Shown here in pieces: positions 42,822-52,553 of a stretch of DNA of 64,000 nt. Both the position numbers and the translations under genes were made by a program. Within the stretch, counting starts at the first letter, position 1; every line of letters starts with the position of its first letter. The notes under the pieces were generated by a model that was given only the letters and a program-made list of their open reading frames with translations, did not search any database and was not told the origin of the DNA. Source of the stretch: Streptomyces sp. NBC_00271 (GTDB lineage Bacteria; Actinomycetota; Actinomycetes; Streptomycetales; Streptomycetaceae); assembly GCF_036178845.1 (NCBI RefSeq), contig NZ_CP108070.1:8122001-8186000 (forward strand). The letters are read 5' to 3'.

Positions 42822-45593
42822 ATGCCGGGCAAAGGTCTGGACGTCATCACCGGCAGGATCATGCGGGCCGGTGAGGGCCGGGTGCTGCGCAGGCTCCAGC
42901 GCGTCGTCGATCAGGTCAACTCCCTGGACGAGGAGTTCAGGGCCTTGTCCGACGAGGAACTCCAGTCCCTCACCCCGGAGTTCCGACAGCGCCACGCCGA
43001 CGGCGAGAGCCTGGACGACCTGCTGCCGGAGGCCTTCGCCACGATGCGCGAGGCGACCCGGCGGACCCTGGGCATGCGTCACTTCGACGTCCAGGTGATG
43101 GGCGGCGCGGCGCTGCACCTCGGCAACATCGCGGAGATGCAGACGGGGGAGGGCAAGACCCTCGTCGCCACCCTGCCCGTCTATCTGAACGCCCTGGCAG
43201 GCAAGGGAGTCCACCTCGTCACGGTCAACGACTACCTCGCCGAGCGCGACGCCGAGTGGATGGGCCGCGCCTACCGCTTCCTGGGCCTGACCGTCGGTGT
43301 CATCAAGTCCGAGTCGACGCCCGCCGTACGCCGCGCCCAGTACGCCTGCGACATCACCTACGGCACCAACACCGAGTTCGGCTTCGACTATCTGCGCGAC
43401 AACATGGCCTGGTCGAGGGACGAACTCGTCCAGCGCGGCCACCACTTCGCGATCGTCGACGAGGCCGACTCCATCCTCATCGACGAGGCCCGCACCCCGC
43501 TGATCATCTCCGGTCCCGCCGACCAGCCCACCCAGTGGTACGAGGCGTTCGCGGGGCTCGTACGACGGATGAAGGGCGTCCGCGTCCAGGAGGAACTCTT
43601 CACCCGGCCGGCCGAGAAGGAGGAACTGGCGGCGCTGCGGGCCACGCACGACTACGAGTACGACCCCAAGAAACGCACCGTCGCGATCCTGGACCGGGGC
43701 GTCGAGTACCTCCAGGACCAGCTCGGCATCGAGAGCCTGTACGAGTCCGACCACACCTCCCTCATCGGGCACCTCAACAACGCCCTGAAGGCCAAGGAGC
43801 ACTTCAAGAGGGACAAGGACTACGTGGTCGTGGACGGCGAGGTGCTGATCGTCGACGAGCACACCGGCCGCATCCTCGCGGGGCGCCGCTACAACGAGGG
43901 GCTGCACCAGGCGATCGAGGCGAAGGAAGGGGTGACGATCAAGGACGAGAACCAGACCCTCGCCACGATCACCCTGCAGAACTTCTTCCGCCTCTACGAG
44001 AAGCTCGCCGGCATGACCGGCACGGCGATGACGGAGGCGGCCGAGTTCCACCAGATCTATCAGCTCCAGGTCGTGCCGATCCCGACCAACCGGCCCCCGA
44101 AGCGCGCTGACGACCCCGACCAGATCTATCGCACCGTGGACGCCAAGTACGCCGCGATCGTGGAGGACATCGCCGAGCGGCACGCCCAGGGGCAGCCGAT
44201 CCTCGTCGGCACCACGTCGGTGGAGAAGTCCGAGCTGCTCTCCGCGCTGCTCAGGAAGCGCGGTATCCGGCACGAGGTGCTCAACGCCAAGAACCACCAG
44301 CGCGAGGCCCAGATCGTGGCCCAGGCGGGCCGCAAGGGCGCCGTCACCGTCGCCACCAACATGGCGGGCCGCGGCACCGACATCATGCTCGGCGGCAATC
44401 CCGAGTCCCTCATAGCCGCCGAGCTGGAGAAGAGCGAACTCACCGAGGAGGAGCACCCCGACGCCTGCCGCGAGGTGCGCGAGCGCGTCACCGCCGCGGT
44501 CGGGGCGGCGTACGAGGAGGTCAAGGAGCTCGGCGGGCTCTATGTGCTGGGCACCGAGCGCCACGAGTCCCGCCGTATCGACAACCAGCTGCGCGGCCGC
44601 TCGGGGCGCCAGGGCGACAACGGCGCCTCCCGCTTCTACCTCTCCCTGGAGGACGACCTGATGCGCCTGTTCCGCGCCCAGGTCGTGGACCGCGTGATGG
44701 CCATGGCGAACGTCCCCGACGACATCCCCATCGAGAACAAGATGGTCACCCGCGCCATCGCCTCCGCCCAGGCCCAGGTCGAGCAGCAGCACTTCGAGTC
44801 CCGCAAGGACGTCCTGAAGTTCGACGAGGTGCTCAACCGGCAGCGCACCCTCATCTACGCCGAGCGCCGCCGCGTCCTGGCGGGGGAGGACCTGCGCGAA
44901 CAGCTCCTGCACTTCATGGACGACACCGTGCGGGCGTACATCGAACAGGAGACCGGCGAGGGCTTCCCCGAGGAATGGGACCTGGAACGGCTTTGGGGCG
45001 CCTTCAAACAGCTCTATCCGGTACGGGTCACGATCGAGGGCCTGGAGGAGGCGGCCGGCGACCGTGCGAACCTCACCGCCGAGGACCTGGTCGAGGCCGT
45101 GACCCGGGACATCCACGACCGCTACGAGGACCGTGAGGCCGACCTCGGCGCCGAGGCCCTGCGCGACCTCGAACGCCTGGTCGTCCTCAACGTCCTCGAC
45201 CGCAAATGGCGCGAGCACCTCTACGAGATGGACTACCTCCGCGACGGCATCGGTCTGCGCTGGACGCTCGGCCGGGAACCCATCGTCGAGTACGAGCGTG
45301 AGGGCTTCGACATGTACGGCGCGATGACCGACGCCATCAAGGAGGAGTCCGTCGGCTACGTCTTCAACCTGGACGCCTCCAGTGGTGCGCCCGGGACCCT
45401 CGAACGCCGCGACCGGGTCGAGGACCTGCACTTCACGGCCCCCACCATGGACACGGCGGAGGGCGTGGTCGAGGGCGGCTTCGCCCCGGCGGACGCCGAC
45501 GCGCCCGCGGACGCCCCCGCGCCGGCCGCCGCGCCCTCACGCGGCGGCGCGCGCCCCGGCGGGTCCAAGGCGCGGCGCCGCCGCAAGCGGTGA
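42822..45593 (+). CDS. SecA-type preprotein translocase ATPase, probable second copy
   Basis: A 923-residue SecA. Walker A is QTGEGKT (Lys112), the DEAD box [20 protein letters not shown], the preprotein-binding region, [18 protein letters not shown] and [10 protein letters not shown] motifs of the second nucleotide domain, and the helical scaffold through [14 protein letters not shown] are all present, so it is a full-length motor. The C-terminus ends in [11 protein letters not shown] and lacks the zinc-binding Cys-Cys-Cys-His motif. Its sequence departs from the streptomycete housekeeping SecA I remember (which starts MSVLSKIMRAGEGK and lies elsewhere), so I judge it a paralogue; only a genome search can prove that. 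CTGGGGGAA precedes the ATG. Confidence 0.88.
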   Translation: MPGKGLDVITGRIMRAGEGRVLRRLQRVVDQVNSLDEEFRALSDEELQSLTPEFRQRHADGESLDDLLPEAFATMREATRRTLGMRHFDVQVMGGAALHLGNIAEMQTGEGKTLVATLPVYLNALAGKGVHLVTVNDYLAERDAEWMGRAYRFLGLTVGVIKSESTPAVRRAQYACDITYGTNTEFGFDYLRDNMAWSRDELVQRGHHFAIVDEADSILIDEARTPLIISGPADQPTQWYEAFAGLVRRMKGVRVQEELFTRPAEKEELAALRATHDYEYDPKKRTVAILDRGVEYLQDQLGIESLYESDHTSLIGHLNNALKAKEHFKRDKDYVVVDGEVLIVDEHTGRILAGRRYNEGLHQAIEAKEGVTIKDENQTLATITLQNFFRLYEKLAGMTGTAMTEAAEFHQIYQLQVVPIPTNRPPKRADDPDQIYRTVDAKYAAIVEDIAERHAQGQPILVGTTSVEKSELLSALLRKRGIRHEVLNAKNHQREAQIVAQAGRKGAVTVATNMAGRGTDIMLGGNPESLIAAELEKSELTEEEHPDACREVRERVTAAVGAAYEEVKELGGLYVLGTERHESRRIDNQLRGRSGRQGDNGASRFYLSLEDDLMRLFRAQVVDRVMAMANVPDDIPIENKMVTRAIASAQAQVEQQHFESRKDVLKFDEVLNRQRTLIYAERRRVLAGEDLREQLLHFMDDTVRAYIEQETGEGFPEEWDLERLWGAFKQLYPVRVTIEGLEEAAGDRANLTAEDLVEAVTRDIHDRYEDREADLGAEALRDLERLVVLNVLDRKWREHLYEMDYLRDGIGLRWTLGREPIVEYEREGFDMYGAMTDAIKEESVGYVFNLDASSGAPGTLERRDRVEDLHFTAPTMDTAEGVVEGGFAPADADAPADAPAPAAAPSRGGARPGGSKARRRRKR

Positions 45594-45623
45594 GGACGCG
45601 GCGGCCGACAGCGGTGGCAGGGG

Positions 45624-46076
45624 CTAGCAGTACTTGTCGCTGGGGTCCCGCGTCGTCCACGAGCACGCGTCGACCTTGCCGCCGTTCGCCTTGGTGAGCG
45701 TGGCGGTGTCGCTGGTGTTGTTCCAGACGTACGCGCGGCGGTTCTGGTACTTGTCCCCCGCGGTGTCCCTCCCGCTGCCCGTGTGCACCTTCATGGTCTT
45801 GTGCGCCCCGATCTTCACGTTCGGGAAGGTGTACCTGTGGTTCGAGACGTCCTTCAGGATCCAGCCCTTGAGCGAGATCGCCGTCGAACTGGTGTTCTTG
45901 ATCTGCACCCACTCGGCGTTGAGGCTCGCGTTGGAGCGGTTGTCCGAACCGGGGCTGTCGAACCAGACGTGGTAGATGCTCACACCGCCGGCCGCCTGCG
46001 CCGGAGTGCTGAGAAGGAACGTGCCCGTCAGTGCCACGGCGCCCGCGAGCGCGGGCAGGGCAGCGCGTATCCGCAT
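45624..46076 (-). CDS. Secreted lamin-tail-domain protein
   Basis: A 150-residue protein with a Sec signal peptide (MRIRAALPALAGAVALTGTF ... AQA) and a single lamin tail domain: VSIYHVWFDSPGSDNRSNASLNAEWVQIKN, LKGWILKDVSNHRYTFPNVKI, VHTGSG and WNNTSDTATLTKANGGKVDA. Such domains occur in bacterial surface or secreted proteins, often beside nucleases or phosphatases; alone its role is unknown. Two Cys near the end (DACSW and DKYC) could form a disulphide. The ATG at 46076 follows a GGGGGG tract. It is convergent with the secA-like gene, 30 bp apart. Confidence 0.8.
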   Translation of the reverse strand: MRIRAALPALAGAVALTGTFLLSTPAQAAGGVSIYHVWFDSPGSDNRSNASLNAEWVQIKNTSSTAISLKGWILKDVSNHRYTFPNVKIGAHKTMKVHTGSGRDTAGDKYQNRRAYVWNNTSDTATLTKANGGKVDACSWTTRDPSDKYC

Positions 46077-46318
46077 GAGAACCCCCCAGGGTGTCGCCCC
46101 CCGGCCGGTCGTCCACCGGCCAGTGAGAGTGACGACGTGCATGAAGTGCTATCACATGATCTTCACGCTGGTTTCACAAAGGGTGATTTCGCCTCCTCCG
46201 GCACGTCGGGGTGCTAACGGGGCCAGATCGGCGTGCCAACGGGGCCAGAAGAGAGGAGAAGGGAGGAGAAGTGGGGAGCCCTGTCCTGCGCGGGTCGCGC
46301 AGCGGCCACAATGGGGGG

Positions 46319-47602
46319 ATGAGCGACAGTCCAGCCCCCCTCGCTGATCCGCATCTCGTCTTCGACCCCGTGGGCGGAGTCCGGGACGTCGTGATCCTCG
46401 GCTCCACCGGCTCGATCGGCACCCAGGCCATCGACCTCGTGCTGCGCAACCCCGACCGGTTCCGGGTCACCGCGCTGTCCGCCGCCGGCGGCCGGGTCGG
46501 ACTGCTCGCGGAGCAGGCCCACCGGCTGCGCGTACGCACGGTCGCGGTCGCGCGCGAGGACGTCGTACCGGCGCTGCGGGAGGCGCTCACGGCCGAGTAC
46601 GCATCCGGTGAGACCCTTCCCGAGATCCTGGCCGGCGCGGACGCCGCCACCCAGCTCGCCGCCTCCGACTGCCACACCGTTCTCAACGGCATCACCGGTT
46701 CCATCGGCCTCGCCCCCACCCTCGCCGCCCTGGAAGCGGGCCGCACCCTCGCGCTCGCCAACAAGGAATCGCTCATCGTCGGCGGCCCGCTGGTGAAGGC
46801 GCTGGCCAAGCCCGGCCAGATCATCCCGGTCGACTCCGAGCACGCGGCGCTCTTCCAGGCACTGGCGGCCGGCACGCGCGCCGATGTGCGCAAGCTGGTC
46901 GTGACCGCCTCGGGCGGACCCTTCCGGGGGCGTACGAAGGCGGAGCTGGCGCACGTCACTCCCGCCGAGGCGCTCGCGCACCCCACCTGGGCCATGGGCC
47001 CGGTGATCACCATCAACTCCGCGACCTTGGTCAACAAGGGGCTGGAAGTCATCGAGGCGCACCTCCTCTACGACATTCCCTTCGATCGCATTGAGGTGGT
47101 CGTGCACCCGCAGTCGTATGTCCACTCGATGGTTGAGTACACAGACGGATCGACACTGGCCCAGGCGACGCCCCCCGACATGCGGGGACCGATCGCCATC
47201 GGTCTCGGCTGGCCCGAACGCGTCCCGGACGCGGCGCCCGCCTTCGACTGGACCAAGGCGTCGAGCTGGGAGTTCTTCCCGCTCGACAACCACGCGTTCC
47301 CCTCCGTCGGGCTCGCCCGGCACGTGGGGCAGCTCGCGGGTACGGCCCCGGCGGTGTTCAATGCCGCCAACGAGGAGTGCGTGGACGCGTTCCTGAACGG
47401 CGCCCTGCCGTTCAACGGGATCATGGAGACTGTCACCCAGGTGGTCGAGGAACACGGCACACCCGGAACGGGAACTTCCCTGACCGTTGCGGACGTCCTC
47501 GAAGCGGAGACCTGGGCGCGCGCCCGGGCCCGTGAACTGACCGCACAGACGGCACGGACAGCACCAATGGCACAGACGACAACCGCGGAGGCTCGTGCAT
47601 GA
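46319..47602 (+). CDS. dxr: 1-deoxy-D-xylulose 5-phosphate reductoisomerase
   Basis: A 427-residue enzyme, second step of the MEP isoprenoid pathway, converting DXP to MEP with NADPH. The NADPH motif is [18 protein letters not shown] (residues ~20-37), [11 protein letters not shown] and the metal-site segment [12 protein letters not shown] are clear, as is SGGPFRGR. The ATG at 46319 fits the usual streptomycete start ([12 protein letters not shown]), though only a GGGGGG tract directly precedes it; an in-frame GTG at 46271 behind GGGAGGAGAA would add 16 residues. It overlaps the next gene by 4 bp (ATGA). Confidence 0.95.
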   Translation: MSDSPAPLADPHLVFDPVGGVRDVVILGSTGSIGTQAIDLVLRNPDRFRVTALSAAGGRVGLLAEQAHRLRVRTVAVAREDVVPALREALTAEYASGETLPEILAGADAATQLAASDCHTVLNGITGSIGLAPTLAALEAGRTLALANKESLIVGGPLVKALAKPGQIIPVDSEHAALFQALAAGTRADVRKLVVTASGGPFRGRTKAELAHVTPAEALAHPTWAMGPVITINSATLVNKGLEVIEAHLLYDIPFDRIEVVVHPQSYVHSMVEYTDGSTLAQATPPDMRGPIAIGLGWPERVPDAAPAFDWTKASSWEFFPLDNHAFPSVGLARHVGQLAGTAPAVFNAANEECVDAFLNGALPFNGIMETVTQVVEEHGTPGTGTSLTVADVLEAETWARARARELTAQTARTAPMAQTTTAEARA

Positions 47603-48903
47603 CGACCCTGATGATGATCCTCGGCATAGTCGTCTTCGCGGTCGGCCTGCTCATCTCGATCGCCTGGCACGAGCTGGGACATCTGTCGACGGCCAAGCTC
47701 TTCGGCATCCGGGTGCCGCAGTACATGGTCGGCTTCGGGCCGACCATCTGGTCACGGAAGAAGGGCGACACCGAGTACGGGGTGAAGGCGGTTCCGCTCG
47801 GCGGCTACATCCGCATGATCGGGATGTTCCCGCCCGGCCCGGACGGCCGTATCGAGGCGCGCTCCACCTCCCCCTTCCGGGGCATGATCGAGGACGCCAG
47901 ATCGGCCGCCTTCGAGGAGCTCCAGCCCGGCGACGAGACCCGCCTCTTCTACACGCGCAAGCCGTGGAAGCGCGTGATCGTGATGTTCGCGGGCCCGTTC
48001 ATGAACCTCGTCCTGGCCGTCGCGATCTTCCTCGGCGTGATGATGACCTTCGGGGTGCAGACCCAGACCACCACGGTCGGCAAGGTCTCGGACTGCGTCA
48101 TCCAGCAGAGCGACAACCGGTCGAAGTGCGCGGCCGGCGACCAGGCCGCGCCCGCCAAGGCCGCCGGGCTCAAGGGCGGCGACAAGATCGTCGCGTTCAA
48201 CGGCAAGGCGATCGACGACTGGGCGGCGCTGCAGTCCGACATCCGCTCCAACCCCGGCAAGGACGTCACGCTCACCGTCGAGCGCAAGGGTCAGAAGGTC
48301 GACCTGACCGCTCACCTGATCAAGAACCAGGTCAGCAAGACCGACGGCAACGGCGGCTATGTCGAGGGCAAGTACGTGTACGCCGGCTTCCTCGGCTTCA
48401 CGCCCGCCTCCGGCATCGTCCAGCAGTCGTTCGGCCAGTCCGTGAACCGCATGGGCGACATGATGCAGAACGGCGTCGAGTCGCTCGTCTCGCTGCCCGC
48501 CAAGATCCCCGACCTGTGGAACGCGGCCTTCGGCGACGGTCCGCGCAAGGCGGACTCCCCGATGGGCGTGGTCGGCGCGGCCCGTATCGGCGGTGATGTC
48601 TTCACCCTCGACATCCCGGCATCGCAGCAGGTCGCGATGATGCTGCTGCTGGTCGCGGGCTTCAACCTCTCCCTGTTCCTGTTCAACATGCTCCCGCTGC
48701 TCCCGCTCGACGGCGGTCACATCGCGGGCGCGTTGTGGGAGTCACTGCGGCGGAACGCGGCGAAGGTGCTCAGGCGGCCGGACCCGGGCCCGTTCGACGT
48801 GGCGAAGCTGATGCCGGTGGCCTATGTGGTGGCCGGAATCTTCGTCTGCTTCACGATCCTCGTCCTCATCGCGGACGTTGTTAACCCGGTGAAAATCTCC
48901 TAG
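47599..48903 (+). CDS. Site-2 protease family membrane metalloprotease (RseP-like)
   Basis: A 434-residue intramembrane zinc protease. The zinc motif HELGH is at about residues 21-25 in the first membrane segment, the second metal ligand is in [10 protein letters not shown] near the C-terminus, and a PDZ domain lies between ([21 protein letters not shown]). These enzymes cut membrane-bound regulators such as anti-sigma factors. The coupling with dxr and ispG is typical of actinobacteria. A 14-bp terminator hairpin follows. Confidence 0.92.
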   Translation: MTTLMMILGIVVFAVGLLISIAWHELGHLSTAKLFGIRVPQYMVGFGPTIWSRKKGDTEYGVKAVPLGGYIRMIGMFPPGPDGRIEARSTSPFRGMIEDARSAAFEELQPGDETRLFYTRKPWKRVIVMFAGPFMNLVLAVAIFLGVMMTFGVQTQTTTVGKVSDCVIQQSDNRSKCAAGDQAAPAKAAGLKGGDKIVAFNGKAIDDWAALQSDIRSNPGKDVTLTVERKGQKVDLTAHLIKNQVSKTDGNGGYVEGKYVYAGFLGFTPASGIVQQSFGQSVNRMGDMMQNGVESLVSLPAKIPDLWNAAFGDGPRKADSPMGVVGAARIGGDVFTLDIPASQQVAMMLLLVAGFNLSLFLFNMLPLLPLDGGHIAGALWESLRRNAAKVLRRPDPGPFDVAKLMPVAYVVAGIFVCFTILVLIADVVNPVKIS

Positions 48904-48930
48904 ACGGTCTCTTGGCAGGACACCGTTCGT

Positions 48931-48961
48931 GGCGGCCGGGCACCGTGGGTGCCCGGCCGCC
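48931..48961 (+). terminator. Terminator hairpin after the site-2 protease gene
   Basis: GGCGGCCGGGCACC (48931-48944) pairs perfectly with GGTGCCCGGCCGCC (48948-48961) across a 3-nt loop, 28 bp after the stop. Confidence 0.85.
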
Positions 48962-49077
48962 ATCCGTTGGGTGGGTTTAGGGGCGTGATGTGCTCGGGCG
49001 TGCGCCGGTGCCGTAATCTCGGAGCCTGGAGCCCACGATTCCGGGACCTTGATCCACAACTTGGGGTTGCACAGCAG

Positions 49078-50235
49078 ATGACTGCGATTTCTCTCGGCAT
49101 GCCGTCCGTTCCGACCAAGCTCGCCGAGCGTCGGAAGAGCCGGCAGATCCAGGTCGGAACCGTGGCCGTGGGTGGAGACGCACCCGTCTCGGTGCAGTCG
49201 ATGACGACCACGCGTACGTCGGACATCGGCGCCACGCTGCAGCAGATCGCCGAGCTGACGGCCTCCGGTTGCCAGATCGTGCGGGTGGCCTGCCCGACCC
49301 AGGACGACGCCGACGCGCTCGCCACGATCGCCCGCAAGTCCCAGATCCCGGTCATCGCGGACATCCACTTCCAGCCGAAGTACGTCTTCGCGGCGATCAA
49401 CGCGGGCTGCGCGGCCGTCCGTGTGAACCCCGGCAACATCAAGCAGTTCGACGACCAGGTCAAGGAGATCGCGCGGGCCGCGAAGGACACCGGCACCCCG
49501 ATCCGGATCGGCGTCAACGCGGGCTCGCTCGACAAGCGGCTCCTCCAGAAGTACGGCAAGGCGACCCCCGAGGCGCTCGTCGAGTCCGCCCTCTGGGAGG
49601 CGTCCCTCTTCGAGGAGCACGACTTCCGGGACATCAAGATCTCGGTCAAGCACAACGACCCGGTGGTCATGGTCAACGCATACCGCCAGCTGGCGGCGGC
49701 GTGCGACTACCCCCTGCACCTCGGGGTGACGGAGGCGGGCCCCGCCTTCCAGGGCACGATCAAGTCGGCGGTGGCGTTCGGAGCGCTGCTCTCCGAGGGC
49801 ATCGGCGACACGATCCGGGTGTCCCTGTCGGCGCCGCCCGCCGAGGAGGTCAAGGTCGGTCTCCAGATCCTGGAGTCGCTGAACCTCAAGCAGCGGGGCC
49901 TGGAGATCGTCTCCTGCCCGTCCTGCGGGCGTGCCCAGGTCGACGTGTACAAGCTGGCGGAAGAGGTCACCGCCGGGCTCACCGGCATGGAGGTCCCCCT
50001 CCGCGTCGCCGTCATGGGCTGCGTCGTGAACGGTCCGGGCGAGGCCCGCGAGGCCGACCTCGGCGTCGCCTCCGGCAACGGCAAGGGGCAGATCTTCGTC
50101 AAGGGCGAGGTCATCAAGACGGTCCCCGAGTCGAAGATCGTCGAGACGCTCATCGAGGAAGCGATGAAGCTCGCCGAGCAGATGGAGGCCGACGGCATCG
50201 CCTCCGGCGAGCCTTCGGTATCGGTGGCGGGCTGA
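49078..50235 (+). CDS. ispG: 4-hydroxy-3-methylbut-2-en-1-yl diphosphate synthase
   Basis: A 385-residue iron-sulphur enzyme of the MEP pathway (MEcPP to HMBPP). The N-terminal barrel contains [15 protein letters not shown] and [15 protein letters not shown]; the [4Fe-4S] ligands are in [11 protein letters not shown] and [11 protein letters not shown]. The ATG at 49078 gives the length expected for the bacterial two-domain form. It has its own leader, since a terminator separates it from the dxr-protease pair. Confidence 0.95.
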   Translation: MTAISLGMPSVPTKLAERRKSRQIQVGTVAVGGDAPVSVQSMTTTRTSDIGATLQQIAELTASGCQIVRVACPTQDDADALATIARKSQIPVIADIHFQPKYVFAAINAGCAAVRVNPGNIKQFDDQVKEIARAAKDTGTPIRIGVNAGSLDKRLLQKYGKATPEALVESALWEASLFEEHDFRDIKISVKHNDPVVMVNAYRQLAAACDYPLHLGVTEAGPAFQGTIKSAVAFGALLSEGIGDTIRVSLSAPPAEEVKVGLQILESLNLKQRGLEIVSCPSCGRAQVDVYKLAEEVTAGLTGMEVPLRVAVMGCVVNGPGEAREADLGVASGNGKGQIFVKGEVIKTVPESKIVETLIEEAMKLAEQMEADGIASGEPSVSVAG

Positions 50236-50895
50236 CCCACGGGCGAGACCACCGTGTCCCGCCCCCGCCGCCCCTACCCTCCCCCAAGCTCTCGGCTTCG
50301 CTCGAGCAGGGGGGACCCCCATCATCCCCAGGGGCTCCGCCCCCTCACCCCCGCCAGGGGCGCTGCGCCCCCTGGACCCCCGCATCGGCCTGAACGGCCT
50401 CGTCCTCAAACGCCGGACGGGCTGAATGGTGCGGGCCGGGACGAATGGCGGGCGGGCCCCGCTCTCGAACGCCGGGCGACCCGGGGCTTTTAGGGGCGCG
50501 GGGAACTGCGCGCCCAGCCCTCACGCACCCGCAGACAAGCGATCCCGGGCCGTCGTCGTATCCGGGGCGCAGCCCCGCCTTAGGGGCGCGGGGAACTGCG
50601 CGACCAGCCCTCACGCACCCGCAGACAAGCGATCCCGGGCCGTCGTCGTATCCGGGGCGCAGCCCCGCCTTAGGGGCGCGGGGAACCGCGCGACCAGCCC
50701 CCACGCACCCGCAGACAAGCAACTTGGGGCGGGCGGGGTTCCAGGGGCGCAGCCCCGCACGAGGGGCGCGGGGGACTGCGCGCACCGTTCCCACCGGCCC
50801 GCGGCCGATGCCCAGGCCGGCACAAGGGGCGGCGAGCCACAACCTCGCCAGGTACAGTGCGGAGATCAGCAGACCGTATGGTGAGGCCCCCGCAC
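50236..50895. repeat. Non-coding region with 90-bp tandem repeats
   Basis: This 660-bp gap has no credible gene. Copies of a 90-bp unit start at 50491, 50581 and 50671 (each beginning TAGGGGCGCGGGGAACTGCG or one change from it) and a partial fourth at 50761. The first two copies are almost identical; the third diverges in its second half. Each carries GGGGCGCGGGGAACTGCG and GGGGCGCAGCCCCGC hairpin elements also seen at 20.8 and 62.4 kb. Left of the array are further hairpins (GGGGCTCCGCCCC near 50333) and the common streptomycete string CTCAAACGCCGGACGGGCTG at 50405-50424. Because the period is divisible by three, spurious repetitive reading frames cross it. Confidence 0.9.
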
Positions 50896-51744
50896 GTGTT
50901 GACCCAGACCACCACCAGGGTCCTCGAACCGAGTGACCTGGACGCCGCGCTCGCCGTCCTCGACCGCGACCCGGTCGCGAACGCATTCGTCGCGTCCCGG
51001 GTACAGGTCGCGGGCCTCGACCCCTGGCGGCTCGGCGGCGAGATGTGGGGCTGGTACGAGGACGGCATGCTGCGGTCCCTCTGCTACGCGGGCGCCAACC
51101 TGGTTCCGATCTGCGCCACCCCCCGTGCCGTCCGCGGCTTCGCGGACCGGGCGCGAAGGGCCGGCCGCCGCTGCTCCTCGATCGTCGGCCCCGTCGAGGC
51201 CACCGCCCAGCTGTGGCGGCTGCTCGAACCCAGCTGGGGCCCGGCCCGCGAGGTCCGCGCCCACCAGCCCCTGATGGTCACCGACCGCCTCCCCGCCGAC
51301 ATCGCCCCGGATCCGTACGTCCGCCGCATCCGCAAGGACGAGATGGAAACGATCATGCCGGCGTGCGTGGCGATGTTCACCGAGGAGGTGGGCGTCTCAC
51401 CGCTCGCCGGTGACGGCGGCCTGCTCTACCAGGCGCGGGTGGCCGAACTCGTCGGCACCGGCCGTTCGTTCGCCCGTCTCGACCAGAACGGCAAGGTCGT
51501 CTTCAAGGCCGAGATCGGCGCCGCCACCCGGCAGGCCTGCCAGGTCCAGGGGGTGTGGGTCGCCCCCGAGTACCGGGGACAGGGGCTGGCCGCCCCGGGC
51601 ATGGCGGCCGTCATGCGCTACGCCCTCGCCGACATCGCCCCGCTCGTCAGTCTCTACGTCAACGACTTCAACACCCCGGCCCGGGCGACGTACCACCGTG
51701 TCGGCTTCCAGGAGATCGGCGCGTTCATGAGCGTGCTGTTCTAG
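50896..51744 (+). CDS. GNAT-family acetyltransferase
   Basis: A 282-residue protein with an N-terminal DUF4081-like half (LEPSDLDAALAVLDRDPVANAFVASRVQVAGLD) and a C-terminal GNAT domain with the acetyl-CoA pyrophosphate loop APEYRGQGLAAPGMAAV and the YVNDFNTPARATYHRVGF segment. It should transfer an acetyl group from acetyl-CoA; the acceptor is unknown. The GTG at 50896 is chosen because GGTGAGG lies about nine bases before it; ATG at 50878 is possible. Confidence 0.83.
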   Translation: MLTQTTTRVLEPSDLDAALAVLDRDPVANAFVASRVQVAGLDPWRLGGEMWGWYEDGMLRSLCYAGANLVPICATPRAVRGFADRARRAGRRCSSIVGPVEATAQLWRLLEPSWGPAREVRAHQPLMVTDRLPADIAPDPYVRRIRKDEMETIMPACVAMFTEEVGVSPLAGDGGLLYQARVAELVGTGRSFARLDQNGKVVFKAEIGAATRQACQVQGVWVAPEYRGQGLAAPGMAAVMRYALADIAPLVSLYVNDFNTPARATYHRVGFQEIGAFMSVLF

Positions 51745-51911
51745 CGCTCGCAGGGGCCCGGGGAACTCCTCGACCGGCTTCGGACCGACTCCCGACCGGC
51801 GCCGGACCGGCCTCAGGTCGACTCCCGATCGGCCCCCGACCCGGCCGCACCCGACACAACCTCCCGTAGTCCCGGCGCAATCCGGCGAAGCGCCCCGGTA
51901 GTCTCCCCGGC

Positions 51912-52481
51912 ATGCTGCGCTTTCCCGGTCAGGGCCCCCGCAACCCCGACGACGTGGTCGTCGGCCCGCTGGATCTCGCGGCGCGCGTCGACGAGGCGCT
52001 CGCCGTGCAGGCCCTGGCCTTCGGGCTCGGCGCCGACGAGATCGCCGTACGCCGGCAGATCGTGCTGCGTCACCTCACCTACCCGGGAGCCCGCGCACTC
52101 GGCGCGACGACGGCCGACGGACGGCTCGTCGGCTTCGTCTACGGCATGCCCAACGACCGCACCCACTGGTGGTCCACCGTCGTGGAACCGTATCTGCGCA
52201 CCCAGGGACGCGACGCCTGGCTCGACCACTCCTTCGTGATCACCGAACTGCACGTCCACCCGCACTACCAGAACCACGGCGTGGGCAGGTCCCTGATCAC
52301 CGGCATCACGGACAGCGCCACCGAACCCCGCTCGATCCTCTCCGCCATCGACACCGACAGCCCGGCCCGCGGCCTCTACCACTCGCTCGGGTACGAGGAC
52401 CTCGCTCGGCAGGTTCTCTTCCCCAGCGCACCCAAGCCGTACGCCGTCATGGGCGCCCCGCTGCCCCTCCGCAGGCACTAA
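51912..52481 (+). CDS. GNAT-family acetyltransferase
   Basis: A 189-residue GNAT enzyme. The core is FVITELHVHPHYQNHGVGRSLITGI, with the acetyl-CoA loop QNHGVGRS, followed by SAIDTDSPARGLYHSLGYEDLARQV. The N-terminal third (DLAARVDEALAVQALAFGLGADEIAVRRQIVLRH) precedes the core as usual. Acceptor unknown. It lies between another GNAT gene and proS on the same strand. Confidence 0.83.
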   Translation: MLRFPGQGPRNPDDVVVGPLDLAARVDEALAVQALAFGLGADEIAVRRQIVLRHLTYPGARALGATTADGRLVGFVYGMPNDRTHWWSTVVEPYLRTQGRDAWLDHSFVITELHVHPHYQNHGVGRSLITGITDSATEPRSILSAIDTDSPARGLYHSLGYEDLARQVLFPSAPKPYAVMGAPLPLRRH

Positions 52482-52553
52482 CCGATTTCCACCGGGATGG
52501 GCCGCCCGGCTAACCTCCTAGCCATCACCCTTACGCAGCAGGAGTCGAGAACC

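Noticed and set aside
42729..45431. 900-codon frame antisense to the secA-like gene
   Set aside because: Shadow frame; composition typical of antisense GC-rich DNA and no start signal.
50491..50783. CRISPR-like array
   Set aside because: Whole 90-bp units are tandem with no unique spacers, no cas genes nearby, and the unit matches dispersed hairpin repeats elsewhere.
50345..50986. Repetitive open frames on both strands across the 90-bp array
   Set aside because: They exist only because the 90-bp period is a multiple of three; translations are repeated Arg/Gly/Pro strings without domain or ribosome binding site.
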